From the NCBI GenBank assembly GCA_026419775.2, contig JAOPGA020000925.1:1-64000 (forward strand): a stretch of DNA of 64,000 nucleotides, given 5' to 3'. Source of the stretch: Acrasis kona (Eukaryota; Heterolobosea; Eutetramitea; Acrasida; Acrasidae). Shown one piece after another: positions 11,065 through 21,820 of this stretch. The notes below the pieces were generated by a model. It did no database searches. It was not told the origin of the DNA and saw only the letters and a list, made by a program, of their open reading frames with translations. Position numbers and translations under genes: made by a program. Each line of letters begins with the position of its first letter. Within the stretch, counting starts at the first letter, position 1.

Positions 11065-11676
11065 TTATTCATGTGGATTGTCAAACCTCATTTGCAGTTC
11101 TTTTTTAACGAACCCACAAGATTGGTAGAATGGAACGTTCTTCTCCGAACAATCTAGGATGGTTTTATAGCAGCCTTGCTTAGTTGCAATGCTCTTGAGT
11201 TCCTCGATAACTCTGAAACGTTTAGAGTATTAATTAAATGCTTGTTACCTTTTTCCAAGCTTATATCCTCTGTAAGTTTCATCTACCACAACATCTTCAA
11301 TATGACCAACTTTGCTGCACCCGTGAGCAAATTTAAGCTCCACAATCAACGACGCCGTTGCTATAATTTTTTTCTTATCTAGATCTTCTACAACAACTGT
11401 AAAGTATGTATTTTGAGTATTTTTCATGTGTTCCATTCTCTTTTTGAACATGTCTTTTGAGACGTCTCCTACAGTCGCAAGTTGAGACAGAATTAAAAGG
11501 AATCCTTTGTCATAATCCTCATTCTCCAACATTCTTAGTTCTGTACGGGCTTCTTTCTGTGCCGAAACATCGTTCAATGATATCGTGGGCTTTTCGGCAT
11601 CTTGTAGTCTCCCATTCACGTGACTTTTAAGGACGTTGACTCTCCTTCTCCAAACCAAATTGTTTGTAGAGCTCAT
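11065..11676 (-). CDS. GNA1: Glucosamine 6-phosphate N-acetyltransferase
   Basis: Two exons (11249-11676, 11065-11212) across a 36-nt intron give 191 residues. The GNAT fold shows the features of GNA1: an acidic strand and turn GHIEDVVVDETYRGYKLGK (acetyl-CoA pyrophosphate loop RGxxLG), then GCYKTILDCSEKN, VPFYQSCGFVKKELQMR. GNA1 makes N-acetylglucosamine 6-phosphate from acetyl-CoA and glucosamine 6-phosphate on the route to UDP-GlcNAc, which feeds N-glycans, GPI anchors and any chitin. The N-terminal 50 residues are an extension with little conservation. The length is close to fungal and animal enzymes. Confidence 0.9.
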
Positions 11677-11773
11677 CGTTTTCCTCCTGTTCGTATTTAG
11701 CGATAATTACGAAAGAAGGAATTGACGCGTGTGACATTAGTTTAATTATAGTTGTATTAATAACAATAACCCA

Positions 11774-11792
11774 CCCAACCGAGTCGGTTGGG
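11774..11792. promoter_or_regulatory. Perfect GC-rich palindrome upstream of the 11842 gene
   Basis: The bases cccaacc-gagtc-ggttggg form a 7-bp perfect dyad around a 5-base centre. It is flanked by a looser outer pair (aataac and gttatt), in otherwise AT-rich DNA between the divergent GNA1 and 11842 genes. It lies 50 bp before the 11842 start codon. A dimeric transcription-factor site is the simplest reading; a hairpin in the 5' leader is possible. Confidence 0.4.
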
Positions 11793-11841
11793 AGTTATTT
11801 TTGAACTCAACAACCTCCTCTCTTAATAATTTATTTACACG

Positions 11842-12834
11842 ATGAACGCAGATTATGTAGGTGATGATTTTCTCAATCTACAGGATGAGTTCGACTCCTA
11901 TTTCAATGATTTCAACAATTGCACACCACAAATTAATGAAGTCAAGGAAGAGTTCGCTTACGGTTCTGTCACACAAGATGTAGAACTGAAAGACTACTTT
12001 ACTAGTGAGCTTCAAAATGAAGAAGTGCAGTTTAATCAAAACCCCCTCGAGCCGCCACAGTACTTTGGGCAACATCATAACCAAATCACACATCTCGACT
12101 ATGGGAACCCTCCACCACAGTTGACAATAGATAATCCGACTTTACCGCAAACATCGATGATTATGCAGCAACGTGAAGTGCCGAAAGTGAATCCAACAAA
12201 TGTTTATATATGTGACAACGTTTCACAACTAGACATTCTTCGCAACATGGGGGTTCCTTTCATTCTAGTAAACATGCCTACATCAGATACTCTATCAAGC
12301 TGCCGCTCTGTTCCAACTCCCATCGACGACATGATGTCTCTCAACATTAATGGAGGCTCTCCGAACCCAGACAGTCTACAAAGAAGAAATAGTTGTGTAA
12401 GTAACCCTGGAGTCAATTCTGAGGACTGTAGCATCATGGACAGATTGTACCAAAGGCGAGGAAGTGTTCAACAAGCTGTAAATAACAATGTTGTAGAGAA
12501 AATGGAAGTATTGAGTCAAGACCAATTCCAAATGTTGGAACAGATAAAAAGGCTACCTGCGTACGATGAACCCCTGTCGTACTTTTGTACAAGTCCAGAG
12601 ACCGAAAAGCAGACAATGTTCAAACCCATTCCTGCAATGTTAAGTAAAATAAAAAAGAAGACACCTAGAATGGTCCGTAGCGAGAATAACACTCCCATTA
12701 CGCCAGAAACTCCCATCGAAGGGAGTCACAAGTATTTAGTAAGTCAGGGCCGCATTAAAAGCAGGCGCAATAAGAAGGATAGAGCAGCTCAGCCAGAACA
12801 AAAATTCATGATGAAGTTCTCCTTGAAGGATTAA
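11842..12834 (+). CDS. Hypothetical disordered protein, 330 aa
   Basis: A single-exon gene of 330 residues. The first 90 are acidic and rich in Asp, Asn and Gln (GDDFLNLQDEFDSYFNDFNN), resembling an activation domain. The middle holds two basophilic-kinase-type sites (QRRNSCVS and YQRRGSVQQ) and a hydrophobic stretch (MGVPFILVNMP). The C-terminal third has Thr-Pro sites (NTPITPETP) and a Lys/Arg-rich run (GRIKSRRNKKDRAAQ). No family is recognised. The composition fits a phospho-regulated nuclear regulator, but no DNA-binding domain is seen. A palindrome in its promoter may control it. Confidence 0.7.
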   Translation: MNADYVGDDFLNLQDEFDSYFNDFNNCTPQINEVKEEFAYGSVTQDVELKDYFTSELQNEEVQFNQNPLEPPQYFGQHHNQITHLDYGNPPPQLTIDNPTLPQTSMIMQQREVPKVNPTNVYICDNVSQLDILRNMGVPFILVNMPTSDTLSSCRSVPTPIDDMMSLNINGGSPNPDSLQRRNSCVSNPGVNSEDCSIMDRLYQRRGSVQQAVNNNVVEKMEVLSQDQFQMLEQIKRLPAYDEPLSYFCTSPETEKQTMFKPIPAMLSKIKKKTPRMVRSENNTPITPETPIEGSHKYLVSQGRIKSRRNKKDRAAQPEQKFMMKFSLKD

Positions 12835-12951
12835 CTTCATACCTTTGTAAAAATAGATTTATAAAATTAGATCAAATATAAAAATATGCGACCAATAACA
12901 AATTCATTCAATAACACAAGCTTAGTAAAATAACTATTTTTTGTACATTGA

Positions 12952-14640
12952 CTACAAACAACCTTCAAAGTATTCTGTGAGTTCCTTGAGGTCACTTTCA
13001 TCGATTGTGAACAAGTCGGCCTTCTTACTGTTCTTTGAGTCCGCTCTCTTCTTTGCAGCAATGAGTGCTTCCCTTTTATTTTCCTCAAGAATCTTTTCTC
13101 TCTTGGTCTCTCTGTCGAACATTGCTTGGATGGCATTCTTTTCCTCTGTAATGGGCAGCCTCTCGTTGTTTTGCATTCCGCTCAATCCGTCGCTCAACTC
13201 AATCATGCTAGTCGTTCCATCAACGCCACCAACAGCAAGATGCCTCCCGTTGTACATGCTTATGGTCTGTAATGCACTGTTGGATATATTTAAAGTCAAA
13301 AGTGGTCTGCTCTGCTTGAACAAAAAGTCCCATACGTCCATCGTTCCATCCTTCTTGGTTGTGAAGAAGACACCTGGTCTACTTGTGCTCCAACAGCCAT
13401 TTGTTAGATAGCTATCATGATACCGTGTGGACACAATGGGTTGGGATAATTCTTCCATGTATATCTTGGCAGACCAGTCACCGACTGTCAAAAAGAATTT
13501 AGGCAGGAATGGGTTCTTGTGTACGGAATAAATGGGTCCGTGGTGTCCGTGATACATTTTTTCTACTTGCATTCCCTTGTTCTTCCTCCTTGCACAACTT
13601 ACGATTAATCCTTGCTCCGTACCAACCATGAACTTCGTAGGATTTGTAATGTCGTAACATAAACTTTCTCCACCCATGAGTCCTTTAAAGTTGGGACTGT
13701 TGTCTGGTGCAATTAGTTGATAGGCCTCTACGGGTTCATTAAGTTGTCTGGTGTCCCATATGATGCATTGTCCATCTGTACTAGTGCTCAAACAAACAGT
13801 TGAACTTTTGCTTTGAATCCATTTGATGTCATAAATAGGATCTCTATGACTGACTTTTATACTTGAGGTCTCGGCGGGAGAACTACCTTTTCTTACATCG
13901 AACAAGGCAACCACACCATTGTAACAACCACCAATCAACGTGTTTGTTTCCTTGACGTTATATTCGATGCAACAAAGTGGAGATGTTGGAGATAATTTTT
14001 GTTCAGGTTCATTCGGATTGCTGACGTCCCAAATGTAAGAATCAGTACTCATTCCTTCGGGCATTTGCTGAAATTGTAGAACAGAGTATGCAACTGCTAA
14101 TTTTTTACCATCTGTCGGCAACCACGATATATGAGTGGCGGTTCTCTTGTACCCGACAGCAGGGTCCTTAAATACTGCAATGGTCTTTGCGGATGGAGCC
14201 TCATTGCGATAATCTTCGGTCACACTTGCAGTCGTAGAAAAATAATTCTCATACACATCAACAGCGATGTTCTGCTTCACATAATGCTCTAGAAGTTCAC
14301 CAATTGTCTTTGAAGATTTTACAACTTTTTCTTCGTTAGACGCTTTTTTGAGATAACGATTCTTTGATTCCGCTTGAGTTGAGTCAACTTCCTTTGGCCA
14401 TCCACCCTCAAGATGAGTCATTCCTGAATCCTTGAGCTCAATTGTTTTCATGTCCACAAAGTGTTCGCTCAACTCTGGCACAAACTGAACACCCACATGT
14501 ATGGGATTTCTTTGAATGTACTTGCTTTGGTACTCTGCATTAGGTTTAAAGTCTATTATCGCCTCGCAGTCAGTAGTTTCAAAATCGCAGTGACGACCAA
14601 ATTCCCTCCATTTCTTCTTGTATTCGTGGTTAATCTGCAT
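12952..14640 (-). CDS. DNAI2: Axonemal outer-arm dynein intermediate chain 2
   Basis: A single-exon frame of 562 residues, matching the length of DNAI2/IC69. The N-terminal motif (YKKKWREFGRHCDF, then IHVGVQFVPELSEHFVD) is typical of this family, as is GGWPKEVD. A WD40 propeller fills residues of roughly 170-480 (SYIWDVSNPNEPEQKL, CIIWDTRQLNEPVEAYQL, GPIYSVHKNPFLPKFFLTVG, GTMDVWDFLFKQ). The C-terminus is a charged helix. The protein anchors outer dynein arms to doublet microtubules, so the organism makes motile cilia. It is divergent from the 14718 gene with 77 bp between the start codons. Confidence 0.95.
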   Translation of the reverse strand: MQINHEYKKKWREFGRHCDFETTDCEAIIDFKPNAEYQSKYIQRNPIHVGVQFVPELSEHFVDMKTIELKDSGMTHLEGGWPKEVDSTQAESKNRYLKKASNEEKVVKSSKTIGELLEHYVKQNIAVDVYENYFSTTASVTEDYRNEAPSAKTIAVFKDPAVGYKRTATHISWLPTDGKKLAVAYSVLQFQQMPEGMSTDSYIWDVSNPNEPEQKLSPTSPLCCIEYNVKETNTLIGGCYNGVVALFDVRKGSSPAETSSIKVSHRDPIYDIKWIQSKSSTVCLSTSTDGQCIIWDTRQLNEPVEAYQLIAPDNSPNFKGLMGGESLCYDITNPTKFMVGTEQGLIVSCARRKNKGMQVEKMYHGHHGPIYSVHKNPFLPKFFLTVGDWSAKIYMEELSQPIVSTRYHDSYLTNGCWSTSRPGVFFTTKKDGTMDVWDFLFKQSRPLLTLNISNSALQTISMYNGRHLAVGGVDGTTSMIELSDGLSGMQNNERLPITEEKNAIQAMFDRETKREKILEENKREALIAAKKRADSKNSKKADLFTIDESDLKELTEYFEGCL

Positions 14641-14717
14641 AGTGCGATGTTTGTACTATGTTGCTGTTTGGATGACTGAAATTGGCGGCAAGATTACAAG
14701 CTCACAAACTTTAATTG

Positions 14718-16321
14718 ATGCCATGCGACTCAAAGTCTATTCAGCATCCACATGAAATAATCGAAAAATTAAACAACAAATTAATTAGAATACACGACGA
14801 TATGAGGATTGCATATCAAACGTTTCAAACATTAAACATGACAACAAAACAATCCATAAGAGACATTAGGGACGAGGCGCTGTTAAACGAGAAAACAAAA
14901 TCAGAAATCGAGAGCGACAATAGGTTACAACAATCTAGAGTTCTTAGTCAAGCCGATCCAAAACCAAGACATGTTGTTCCCAAGCCAACTTTCGTTGCAG
15001 AATCAACAATGACCTCAAATGTAAAACTTCCACGACAAAAATCTGCTCCAGATAAATTTCAACTACCCAGCATCCAAAAAAAATTAACACAAAAGCAAGA
15101 AGCATCCAAATCAACATTAAACAAAAATACAACAAGTAACAAAAATACAAGAGCCAAAAATCCATCGATGCCATCTATACTTCCGAAGAACGATCCATTG
15201 GATGACATTCTGAAAAAAGCTAGAATGATTAGACAAGTAAGCTAACTTTAAATAGCGATAACTAATAAAATAAAGAGAGAGGAAGACAAAAAGACAATCT
15301 TCGATAGGGTAATAGAGGAGGAAAGAGATAATGTAACGCCTAAACCTCCCCCTGCACCAATACAAACCATTGCTTCGCCTCAAGATGAATGTGTGTCTCC
15401 TGTATATAGTAACGTTGTGGTAGCTCAAACAAAAGAGGTCGACAGGGCTCCAAAAGTCATTTCTTTCAAATCTAAATTGAAGAGACATCACAAACTATTG
15501 AAAACTCAAAATAAAAAACTAAGCTGTCTTGATTCTGTTTACAAAAATTTTCAAAAGTCATTACAATCACAAAAGGTAACTGCTTCATTTGGTCAATATG
15601 ACATGACCACCATTCATGATGTTTCCGTGCTTTTAGCAGTGAAACAATCCATGAATATGATGATGAGTGATTTAGATGACATTTTCTCGCAAAATGCCAC
15701 AAACGAATACAACAAGACTCAAGCTAAACAGTTCTTGTCCATTTATAAGCACAACGACATTATATCTAACATGCTAATCAATGTTGAGCAAGGTAAGTTC
15801 AAAAAGTTTGATTTTGAATATTAAGCGACGTCTCAGAAACTGAAACTACTCTCGAAGAGTATGAGGCTGATTGTATGAATACCCTAACGACTACCAATAA
15901 CATAAATAATGACACCTACAAACAATATAAACAAACTCCACAGGCTTACGTATCTAGGTGGCTACCTACCCGAATAAAAAGCGGTATTGCTGAGAGTGAA
16001 TCGAATGTGTTTGACGTCATCTTTCCAAGAGGCTTAAAGATGGATTCATCTGTCGGTCAACTTTGTTTATATTACAACAAGAAGGAACAAATACATGAAA
16101 TTTGTCATTTGAGACACGAGATACAGAGACTCATATTACAAACACATATAAAGACCTCATTAATGAAGGAGATTACACCTCTACTTAACAAGATGAGTAC
16201 TTTGGTGACACATCATGATGAGTCGTTGAAGGATTTTATCTACTTGTGGAGGTTGCTACATTTTGTCGTTACCGATGGCAAGAGATTGATTGTGTTTACG
16301 AGAAAAGAAAGCAACCATTAG
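14718..16321 (+). CDS. Hypothetical coiled-coil protein, candidate ciliary component
   Basis: Three exons (14718-15236, 15276-15792, 15837-16321) with 39- and 44-nt introns give 506 residues. The N-terminus is helical (PHEIIEKLNNKLIRIHDDMR), followed by a basic disordered Ser/Thr/Asn-rich linker, then helical segments (KTQNKKLSCLDSVYKNFQKS, SVLLAVKQSMNMMMSDLDDI) and a C-terminal part with YVSRWLPTRIKSGIAE. I do not recognise the family. The start codon lies 77 bp from the divergent DNAI2 start, so the two probably share a promoter; that association alone suggests a ciliary or basal-body role. Confidence 0.75.
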
Positions 16322-17460
16322 TACCAAAATGGCTTTGGGTGTTTACATTTAATTGCATTCATGATCATTTAATGTGCATTTGATGAGCCTTACAAATGAT
16401 TACCTATAATCTGAAAGTTTGCTTGGGAGAACAATTACTAACTCGTTTCAAAGTCTTGCCTTAATTGTTTGAATAAAATTCATGTTAGACGTTCCATCAA
16501 ACACATCGTATTTTGCTTGTGAAATTTTCTTTTCTATTACAAAACATGAGTCAACAAACCGAGTTGAATGCGATTGAGGATACCTTTCAAAAGTTAGTTG
16601 GTTGCTTAGATGAATCTAGAATAACTATTATAGAATAACTTTTCTTTGCTATGAGAGATGCATAAAATCTCCAACTCATCCACAATACAGCGAGGAGCGT
16701 TCTTGTAATGAAAACTGCGTTTCAAAGTACATGTCAGTGCACAGAATGGTAGGAGCTATTGTACAAAAAGTTTCGCAGCCAAGCCAAGGAGGGTTTAATT
16801 AGTAACATGTCCGCCACTTAAAATTAAAATGCCAAACTTTGTAGCTACATGTACAGTCCTTTGATGTTGTGCCGGTTCTTTAGTTTGCTCAATGAATGGA
16901 GTGCATGCTGTGCTCCAGTGGGTGCGAAGAGTTATTGATTTGCAACATCACTTTCGCTTCTAGTAGCATTTTGACATCTATCCGCTCCCACAATCAGTAT
17001 TCTCAGAGACATCTAGTATCCTGCGATGCATTTTAATAATAGAAGCAAAAATGCTATAGAAAGCAATAAATACAACTTTACTCTATTTCTATTGTCATGA
17101 ACCATACCTTTCTGAGTTCTAATAAACTTGATATTCTGGCTTCACAGCTGGTCGCTTCAAATTACCTTCTTTGATAGTTTGACATTATTGTAAGTCGGTG
17201 CTTGAGGTCAAAGAACGTTCACTGTCATCACCATTTCCACAATCTTGGACAAAATTAAAAGAAGATGCAACCTCGGCGAAGGCTTTGGTGCATCTGGGCC
17301 TGCGAACGTATGAATAGGACCTTGGTCCAAGTGAAAAGTCAATCAAGCGTGCGGTGATACTTAGTTTAAGAAAGTATTTAAAGGTAGTAACAAGTAATAT
17401 AATCAACAAGTAGTTAGTGAAATTTTTTTACTTTTTTTGTTTTACATTTTTATACAGACT
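16322..17460. other. Long intergenic stretch with possible coding debris
   Basis: About 1.1 kb separates two genes. A 29-codon ATG-to-stop frame near 16546-16635 (+) reads MSQQTELNAIEDTFQKLVG and looks protein-like but ends abruptly at TAG. A 74-codon minus-strand frame at 17185-17409 carries no recognisable features. No tRNA or repeat was seen. The stretch may hold a decayed gene. Confidence 0.35.
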
Positions 17461-18465
17461 TTAGTCGCAGAGAAAATCTACAGATGCAGGCGACCTAATG
17501 CAGAATTTGTCCTTCATGATGTTGAGAGCATTGTACTTTTGCTCCTCCGACAACTTGTCCTTGACAGATTCTATGGCCCTCAAGATAATTTCTAATGGAG
17601 CGGGACTTCTGGACACGCCAGCAAATGTGTGAGGCAGGACACATGAGAACGGATCAACATTATTATTTGTGGAATATTGAACTCGAGTCTTCTTTTCTAA
17701 AGTTTCAGTCTCCTCCCTCCTCCTTTTATGTCCCGAACGTGCAATAGGTTTGGCTGTTTCATCATGTCGATCCTTTTTATTAGGTCTACGAGCTCGAGAT
17801 AGGAATCCGGTGGAGCGTGCATTAAACAAGACTACATTGTTGTCATTTGCAAGGTAATGGACGGAAATCAAAAAGAAGAAGTTTTTGTTCTTGAAGTGGT
17901 AGCTAACTTCGGTTAATTTATACTTGACCGTGGCAACAAGAAAATGACTTTTTTTGGCAAATTCAAGAGGAATTAAATCTTGGTCAGGTGTCAGCTCGAC
18001 GACTGGATTTCCTTGGCTGTTCACGACATTTAAATTTTCAGTATCGACGATTCTGATTTTAGCTGCCAACATGGACGGGCCGATTTTATTAATGGCAAAA
18101 GGAATGGTTGACGAGTTAAGTTTTAAGTTCATCTGATATACAATGGTCGAGTACTGTGTAGAGGGTACAACATTTTGGTCCTCCTCACTATCCCTAGTGC
18201 GAATTGTGCATGAAAATAGTGAAGGGTGTGTGTCGAAAATCATCTCATCCACAGTCCAATCACCAACTTCAAATGGCTGCTTTTGAATGCCTTGAGGCAA
18301 ACAATCAAGATCCGCCGATGTGACGTTCACTGTTGTGTCGGGAAACAAAGTTGGTGGTTGCAAAACAAGAAATGGTTCTTCGGTTACTTCAGGAGGTGAG
18401 AGGAGTGTGTCGTAAATAGGAAATCCCATCCCCGTCGTCAATAAACACGCGTTATCGAAAGACAT
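17461..18465 (-). CDS. Hypothetical protein, possible beta-sandwich DNA-binding factor
   Basis: A single-exon frame of 334 residues starting MSFDNACLLTTG. Residues of roughly 100-220 are beta-rich (STIVYQMNLKLN, SHFLVATVKYKLTEVSYHF, NFFFLISVHYLANDN) and end in a basic turn (STGFLSRARRPNKKDR). That pattern is loosely reminiscent of p53-like/NDT80-like DNA-binding sandwiches, but I cannot match a family. A basic nuclear-type run follows (SGHKRRREETE, LEKKTRVQ), and the C-terminus is a short helical region (ILRAIESVKDKLSEEQKYNA). A transcription factor is a plausible reading only. The gene is transcribed toward the 16.3-17.4 kb gap. Confidence 0.65.
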   Translation of the reverse strand: MSFDNACLLTTGMGFPIYDTLLSPPEVTEEPFLVLQPPTLFPDTTVNVTSADLDCLPQGIQKQPFEVGDWTVDEMIFDTHPSLFSCTIRTRDSEEDQNVVPSTQYSTIVYQMNLKLNSSTIPFAINKIGPSMLAAKIRIVDTENLNVVNSQGNPVVELTPDQDLIPLEFAKKSHFLVATVKYKLTEVSYHFKNKNFFFLISVHYLANDNNVVLFNARSTGFLSRARRPNKKDRHDETAKPIARSGHKRRREETETLEKKTRVQYSTNNNVDPFSCVLPHTFAGVSRSPAPLEIILRAIESVKDKLSEEQKYNALNIMKDKFCIRSPASVDFLCD

Positions 18466-18618
18466 GTTTCACAACACGTCTCCGTTTTTCAGTTTATTGT
18501 TTCAGAAATGATATTGAAGTTCCTTAAATAGACATAAAAATTGTAACAGAAAAAAAGAGAATGATCCAAGAACAAGGGTTGAGAACTTTATTGTACATTA
18601 AACTCTGTTCATATCATT

Positions 18619-18909
18619 TTATAATAGTGACATTAGTTTGCTGTTCAAATCACCAACAAACAAATCTTTGTAGGATTGGTTGTTATCCAAAAGAAGGTTA
18701 TGAAGCGTGTCGTACTGCTCTTCGTTAGATTGAACATTCTTCAAAATGTACCCATTCGAAACATTGTACTCTATTAAAAGTTCTATATGATCTATAGTTG
18801 TAATGTTGATGACAATATCTGCTCCGCCCCGGACCGCATGATAATCGCACCTGAACACTCTGCTCCTCACATCATTTAATGCGTCCTCCACCTCTTCACA
18901 GTTTATCAT
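18619..18909 (-). CDS. GSKIP-domain protein
   Basis: A 96-residue single-exon gene that covers one GSKIP (GSK3-interacting protein, DUF727) domain. The order of features matches: an N-terminal helix (CEEVEDALNDVRSRVFRCDY), two strands (GADIVINITTIDHIELLIEY), a third strand (GYILKNV) and the conserved C-terminal helices (YDTLHNLLLDNNQSYKDLFV, GDLNSKLMSLL). In animals GSKIP binds GSK3 beta and PKA regulatory subunits; in other eukaryotes the same fold appears at the N-terminus of CLU proteins. The short GSK3-binding tail is not obvious. It lies 33 bp downstream of the SRP72 start-distal end, on the same strand. Confidence 0.7.
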   Translation of the reverse strand: MINCEEVEDALNDVRSRVFRCDYHAVRGGADIVINITTIDHIELLIEYNVSNGYILKNVQSNEEQYDTLHNLLLDNNQSYKDLFVGDLNSKLMSLL

Positions 18910-18941
18910 TACAACAAATATTTGATAAAATTTTTTGTTTA

Positions 18942-20937
18942 TTATCTCTTCTTCTTGATTCCTTTCCCCTTCATCTTATTGGCCAGAACCTGCTCAGGCT
19001 TCAACAACGTGGATTGACCCTTTTGATGTTGTAAACTTGCACTCTTGCTATCGTTCGAAGAACCTTGAGATCCAAAGCCAGTTGCTGCTGGTGCTTGCTT
19101 CTTCTTCTTCTTCTTGCTCTGCCAACGTTGTGGATCAATTTTACCAGATGTGTCTTTTGGTGGTTTGTTGTGTCTCTTTTTGCGACGCTTCTTCTTGTCC
19201 TTATCTTCCACTTTTGCATTTTCCACTCTTGATGGTTTGATTAATGTCGAACTTTGTGTTTCCAATAATTCAGCATTCACTCCTTCGACGTCCATCTTTG
19301 GTAGTTTTGATGCGAATGTTTTTGCTTTATCCACGTCGCTGTATGATAATGCCTTCAAAAATGTTAAAAATGAAAACAATCAATGACTCACGTCAACCAA
19401 GTATGCTAACAAATACTTGTCGTTTGGATCCAAACTGACTAGGGTCTCGTACACTTGTGCAGAGTCGTTGAATTGTTCCTTTTGTGAATTCAAGTCGGCG
19501 GCTGCTCTGCTGATGTGAACAAGGTTTGATCTAATTTTAGCATTGTTCTTGTCGTTCTTGAAAAGTGATTTCCAGTGTTCTACTGATTGGTTCAAAACAT
19601 CAACGTCGTCGGTCAACTTCACTAACAATGAAACTACTGCTGGTTCGTGGCGGATGGAACTTGAAGAAAGGACTTGAGCTGCTTCTTGGGGTTGGTCCCT
19701 TTGGATGAGAATTTGTGCTAAGGTGATCTTGAGACGAAGGTTGTTTGGATCCTGAGTGATGGCATTTTTGAGTGTTTCTATGGCTTGTGTGAAATTCTTT
19801 TCTTGATAAAGGAGAGCTGATAGCATTAGAGGCGTGACGTCAGAGTTCTACAATGATTAGAAAAATGTTTGAACGTAGCACTCACTAGAGGTAATTGGCT
19901 GATGAGTTGACGGCACTCTTCAAACTTTTTTTGCAAAAGTAATACCAACACATGATTGAGATCAACACCACGTTGCTGCTTCGTGGTTAACTTTCCTTGT
20001 ACTTTATCTGTGGCGGCCTAAAAAAACGTTAAATAGAATGTATTTTTGTGGTTACTAGTTTCATTTTCTTTGCAGACTCAAAGACGCTTGCAGTGCTTTG
20101 GATGGTTGCCAAATTGTTGGCTGCAACAGCGACGGCGACTGCATCACCCTTCTTGTGCTCTAAAACGCTTTCGTAAATGTTTTCAGCGGCGCTTACATCT
20201 CCGACTAGGTGTGAAAGGTAAGCCGTCTGTACTCTGATGGGGGTAAGTTCCTCTTGAATTTCCTCCTCCGTGTACTCAGAGTCAAGTGAGTCCTTGCATA
20301 GCTTTGTGGCGAGGTCTAAAAATCTTCTTGCCTGTTCATAGTCTTTTAGATCAATGCTTGCACAACTTCCGTTGTAGGCAAGTTCATGTGTGTTCTCTTC
20401 GGCCCTTTTGATGGCATCAAGAGCTTTCTTTGGTTGATCAGCTAATGTATAAGCAGCAGATAGATTGGTTAGGATTTCGTCACTAGTGGTGAAGCTTTCG
20501 TATAATTTGCTTGCTTTTTCATAGTTTCCAAGTTTATATTCCTATTAAAATGTTAGTTAAGGATTATATGCTGCATACTATTTGTGCTTTTAAATGTTGG
20601 GCCTCTTCACCCTTGATCTTTTCTAATCTTTTCATCGCCTCGTCCGCACTTCCGATTCTATACAAACAATAAGCCTCTGCGAAGGAATAGTCTTTTAATA
20701 ATGATGGGTGTGCTTCGGTTATCGATAAAGCTTTTTGGAATTCGTTGTCTTGTATGAGTGCAATAAATTTAACAGCTTGGACGAGATCGTCATCCTCTTT
20801 GTTCTTCAGAACTGTAAACGCAATAAATTAATATTGTTAAGCAAACACATACTTCGGTCACATGTCTTAATAATGTTCTTTGTTTCAGCATCATTTATGT
20901 ATTGTTGAAGCTGTGCAAATGGTGTGGTTGTCGTCAT
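18942..20937 (-). CDS. SRP72: Signal recognition particle subunit SRP72
   Basis: Six exons (20853-20937, 20579-20811, 20056-20541, 19886-20017, 19392-19847, 18942-19352) joined over 37-41-nt introns give 600 residues. The body is a TPR superhelix (AVKFIALIQDNEFQKALSI, YEKASKLYES, YQEKNFTQAIETLKNAITQD). The C-terminus is the SRP72 RNA-binding region, with a DPQRW core (GKIDPQRWQSKKKKKKQAP) and Lys-rich flanks. SRP72 pairs with SRP68 on 7SL RNA in the particle that targets nascent secretory proteins to the ER. All exon joints keep frame. The start MTTTTPFAQLQQ has no upstream in-frame extension that looks coding. Confidence 0.92.
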
Positions 20938-21269
20938 TTTGCAATGAGTCAACTGAGATTGTAATGACGTCACAAGATGGTATGGCATGATCATCAACAA
21001 ACTAATGCCTGCCCGAGCTTTTCAAACTCCTCCATAATATGTTAGATCCAAAAGTTGAACACGTCATGTGTGATAATAAAATATATAAAAGAAGAAGTTT
21101 TTGACAAAGAATCAAATGATGGGAACTGTATTCCTGGCGAAATGGAAACGACACATTTGTTTAAGATATTAATTCCGACAATAAAAAGAGACAAGAGAGG
21201 TGACTGAGAAGTTACACGGAATTGAGATTAGACATGGAAAGATTTAGAGGAAGACTAATTAATAAAACC

Positions 21270-21820
21270 TCATGTACTCTGTTTATTGTTCATATGCATG
21301 ATGACTAATGTTGACCGAATAATTAAAACTACCAGAGTTACAAGTAGTACAACAGTAGTAACCACTACTGTTGTTGGATTGAAGCTAGAACTACTGTCAC
21401 CAGTAAGAGATGAAGAACTTGTACTGTTAGGTGATGAAGAGACTCCTAAAATTGATACAGCCAAAGTTGCTGTTGAATTACTTTGTTTAATTCTACGTTG
21501 TTCTATCTACTAGGAGAATTCAACTGTGCGGTGACTGCTGGTCCATAATACACCAAAGTACCACTTCCTGCAAATGTTTTGATCTATTCACAACCCTTAT
21601 TCGGTGCGAATTGGTCTCGGCAATATATAATAGGTTATTCGCACTGTCATTGGCTAAATCCCTAGGATTACTTATCGAGGTATTAGTTGCAGGTAATCTG
21701 TCCCCGTTGAATGTAGCAATAACAGTTCCCACATAGGTAGTTATGGTGGGCGTTACTTGCGCATGAGTAATCGCTACCAATAGGTGCCAAACAGTAACAT
21801 TTGAATGAGTGGCTTGACGT
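21270..21820 (-). pseudogene. Decayed, truncated NHL-repeat membrane protein
   Basis: Read on the minus strand, a signal-like start lacking ATG (HLLVAITHAQ) leads into one NHL repeat (ANNLLYIAETNSHRIRVVNR). The expected next strand, KTFAGSGTLVYYGPAV, is found in another frame, followed within 15 codons by a stop. About 100 bp further on, a Ser/Asn-rich stalk and membrane helix appear (NPTTVVVTTVVLLVTLVVLI). The order is that of the intact family member at 52072-55197, but with most repeats missing. A frameshift, a stop and the missing start codon argue for a pseudogene formed by internal deletion. Confidence 0.7.
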
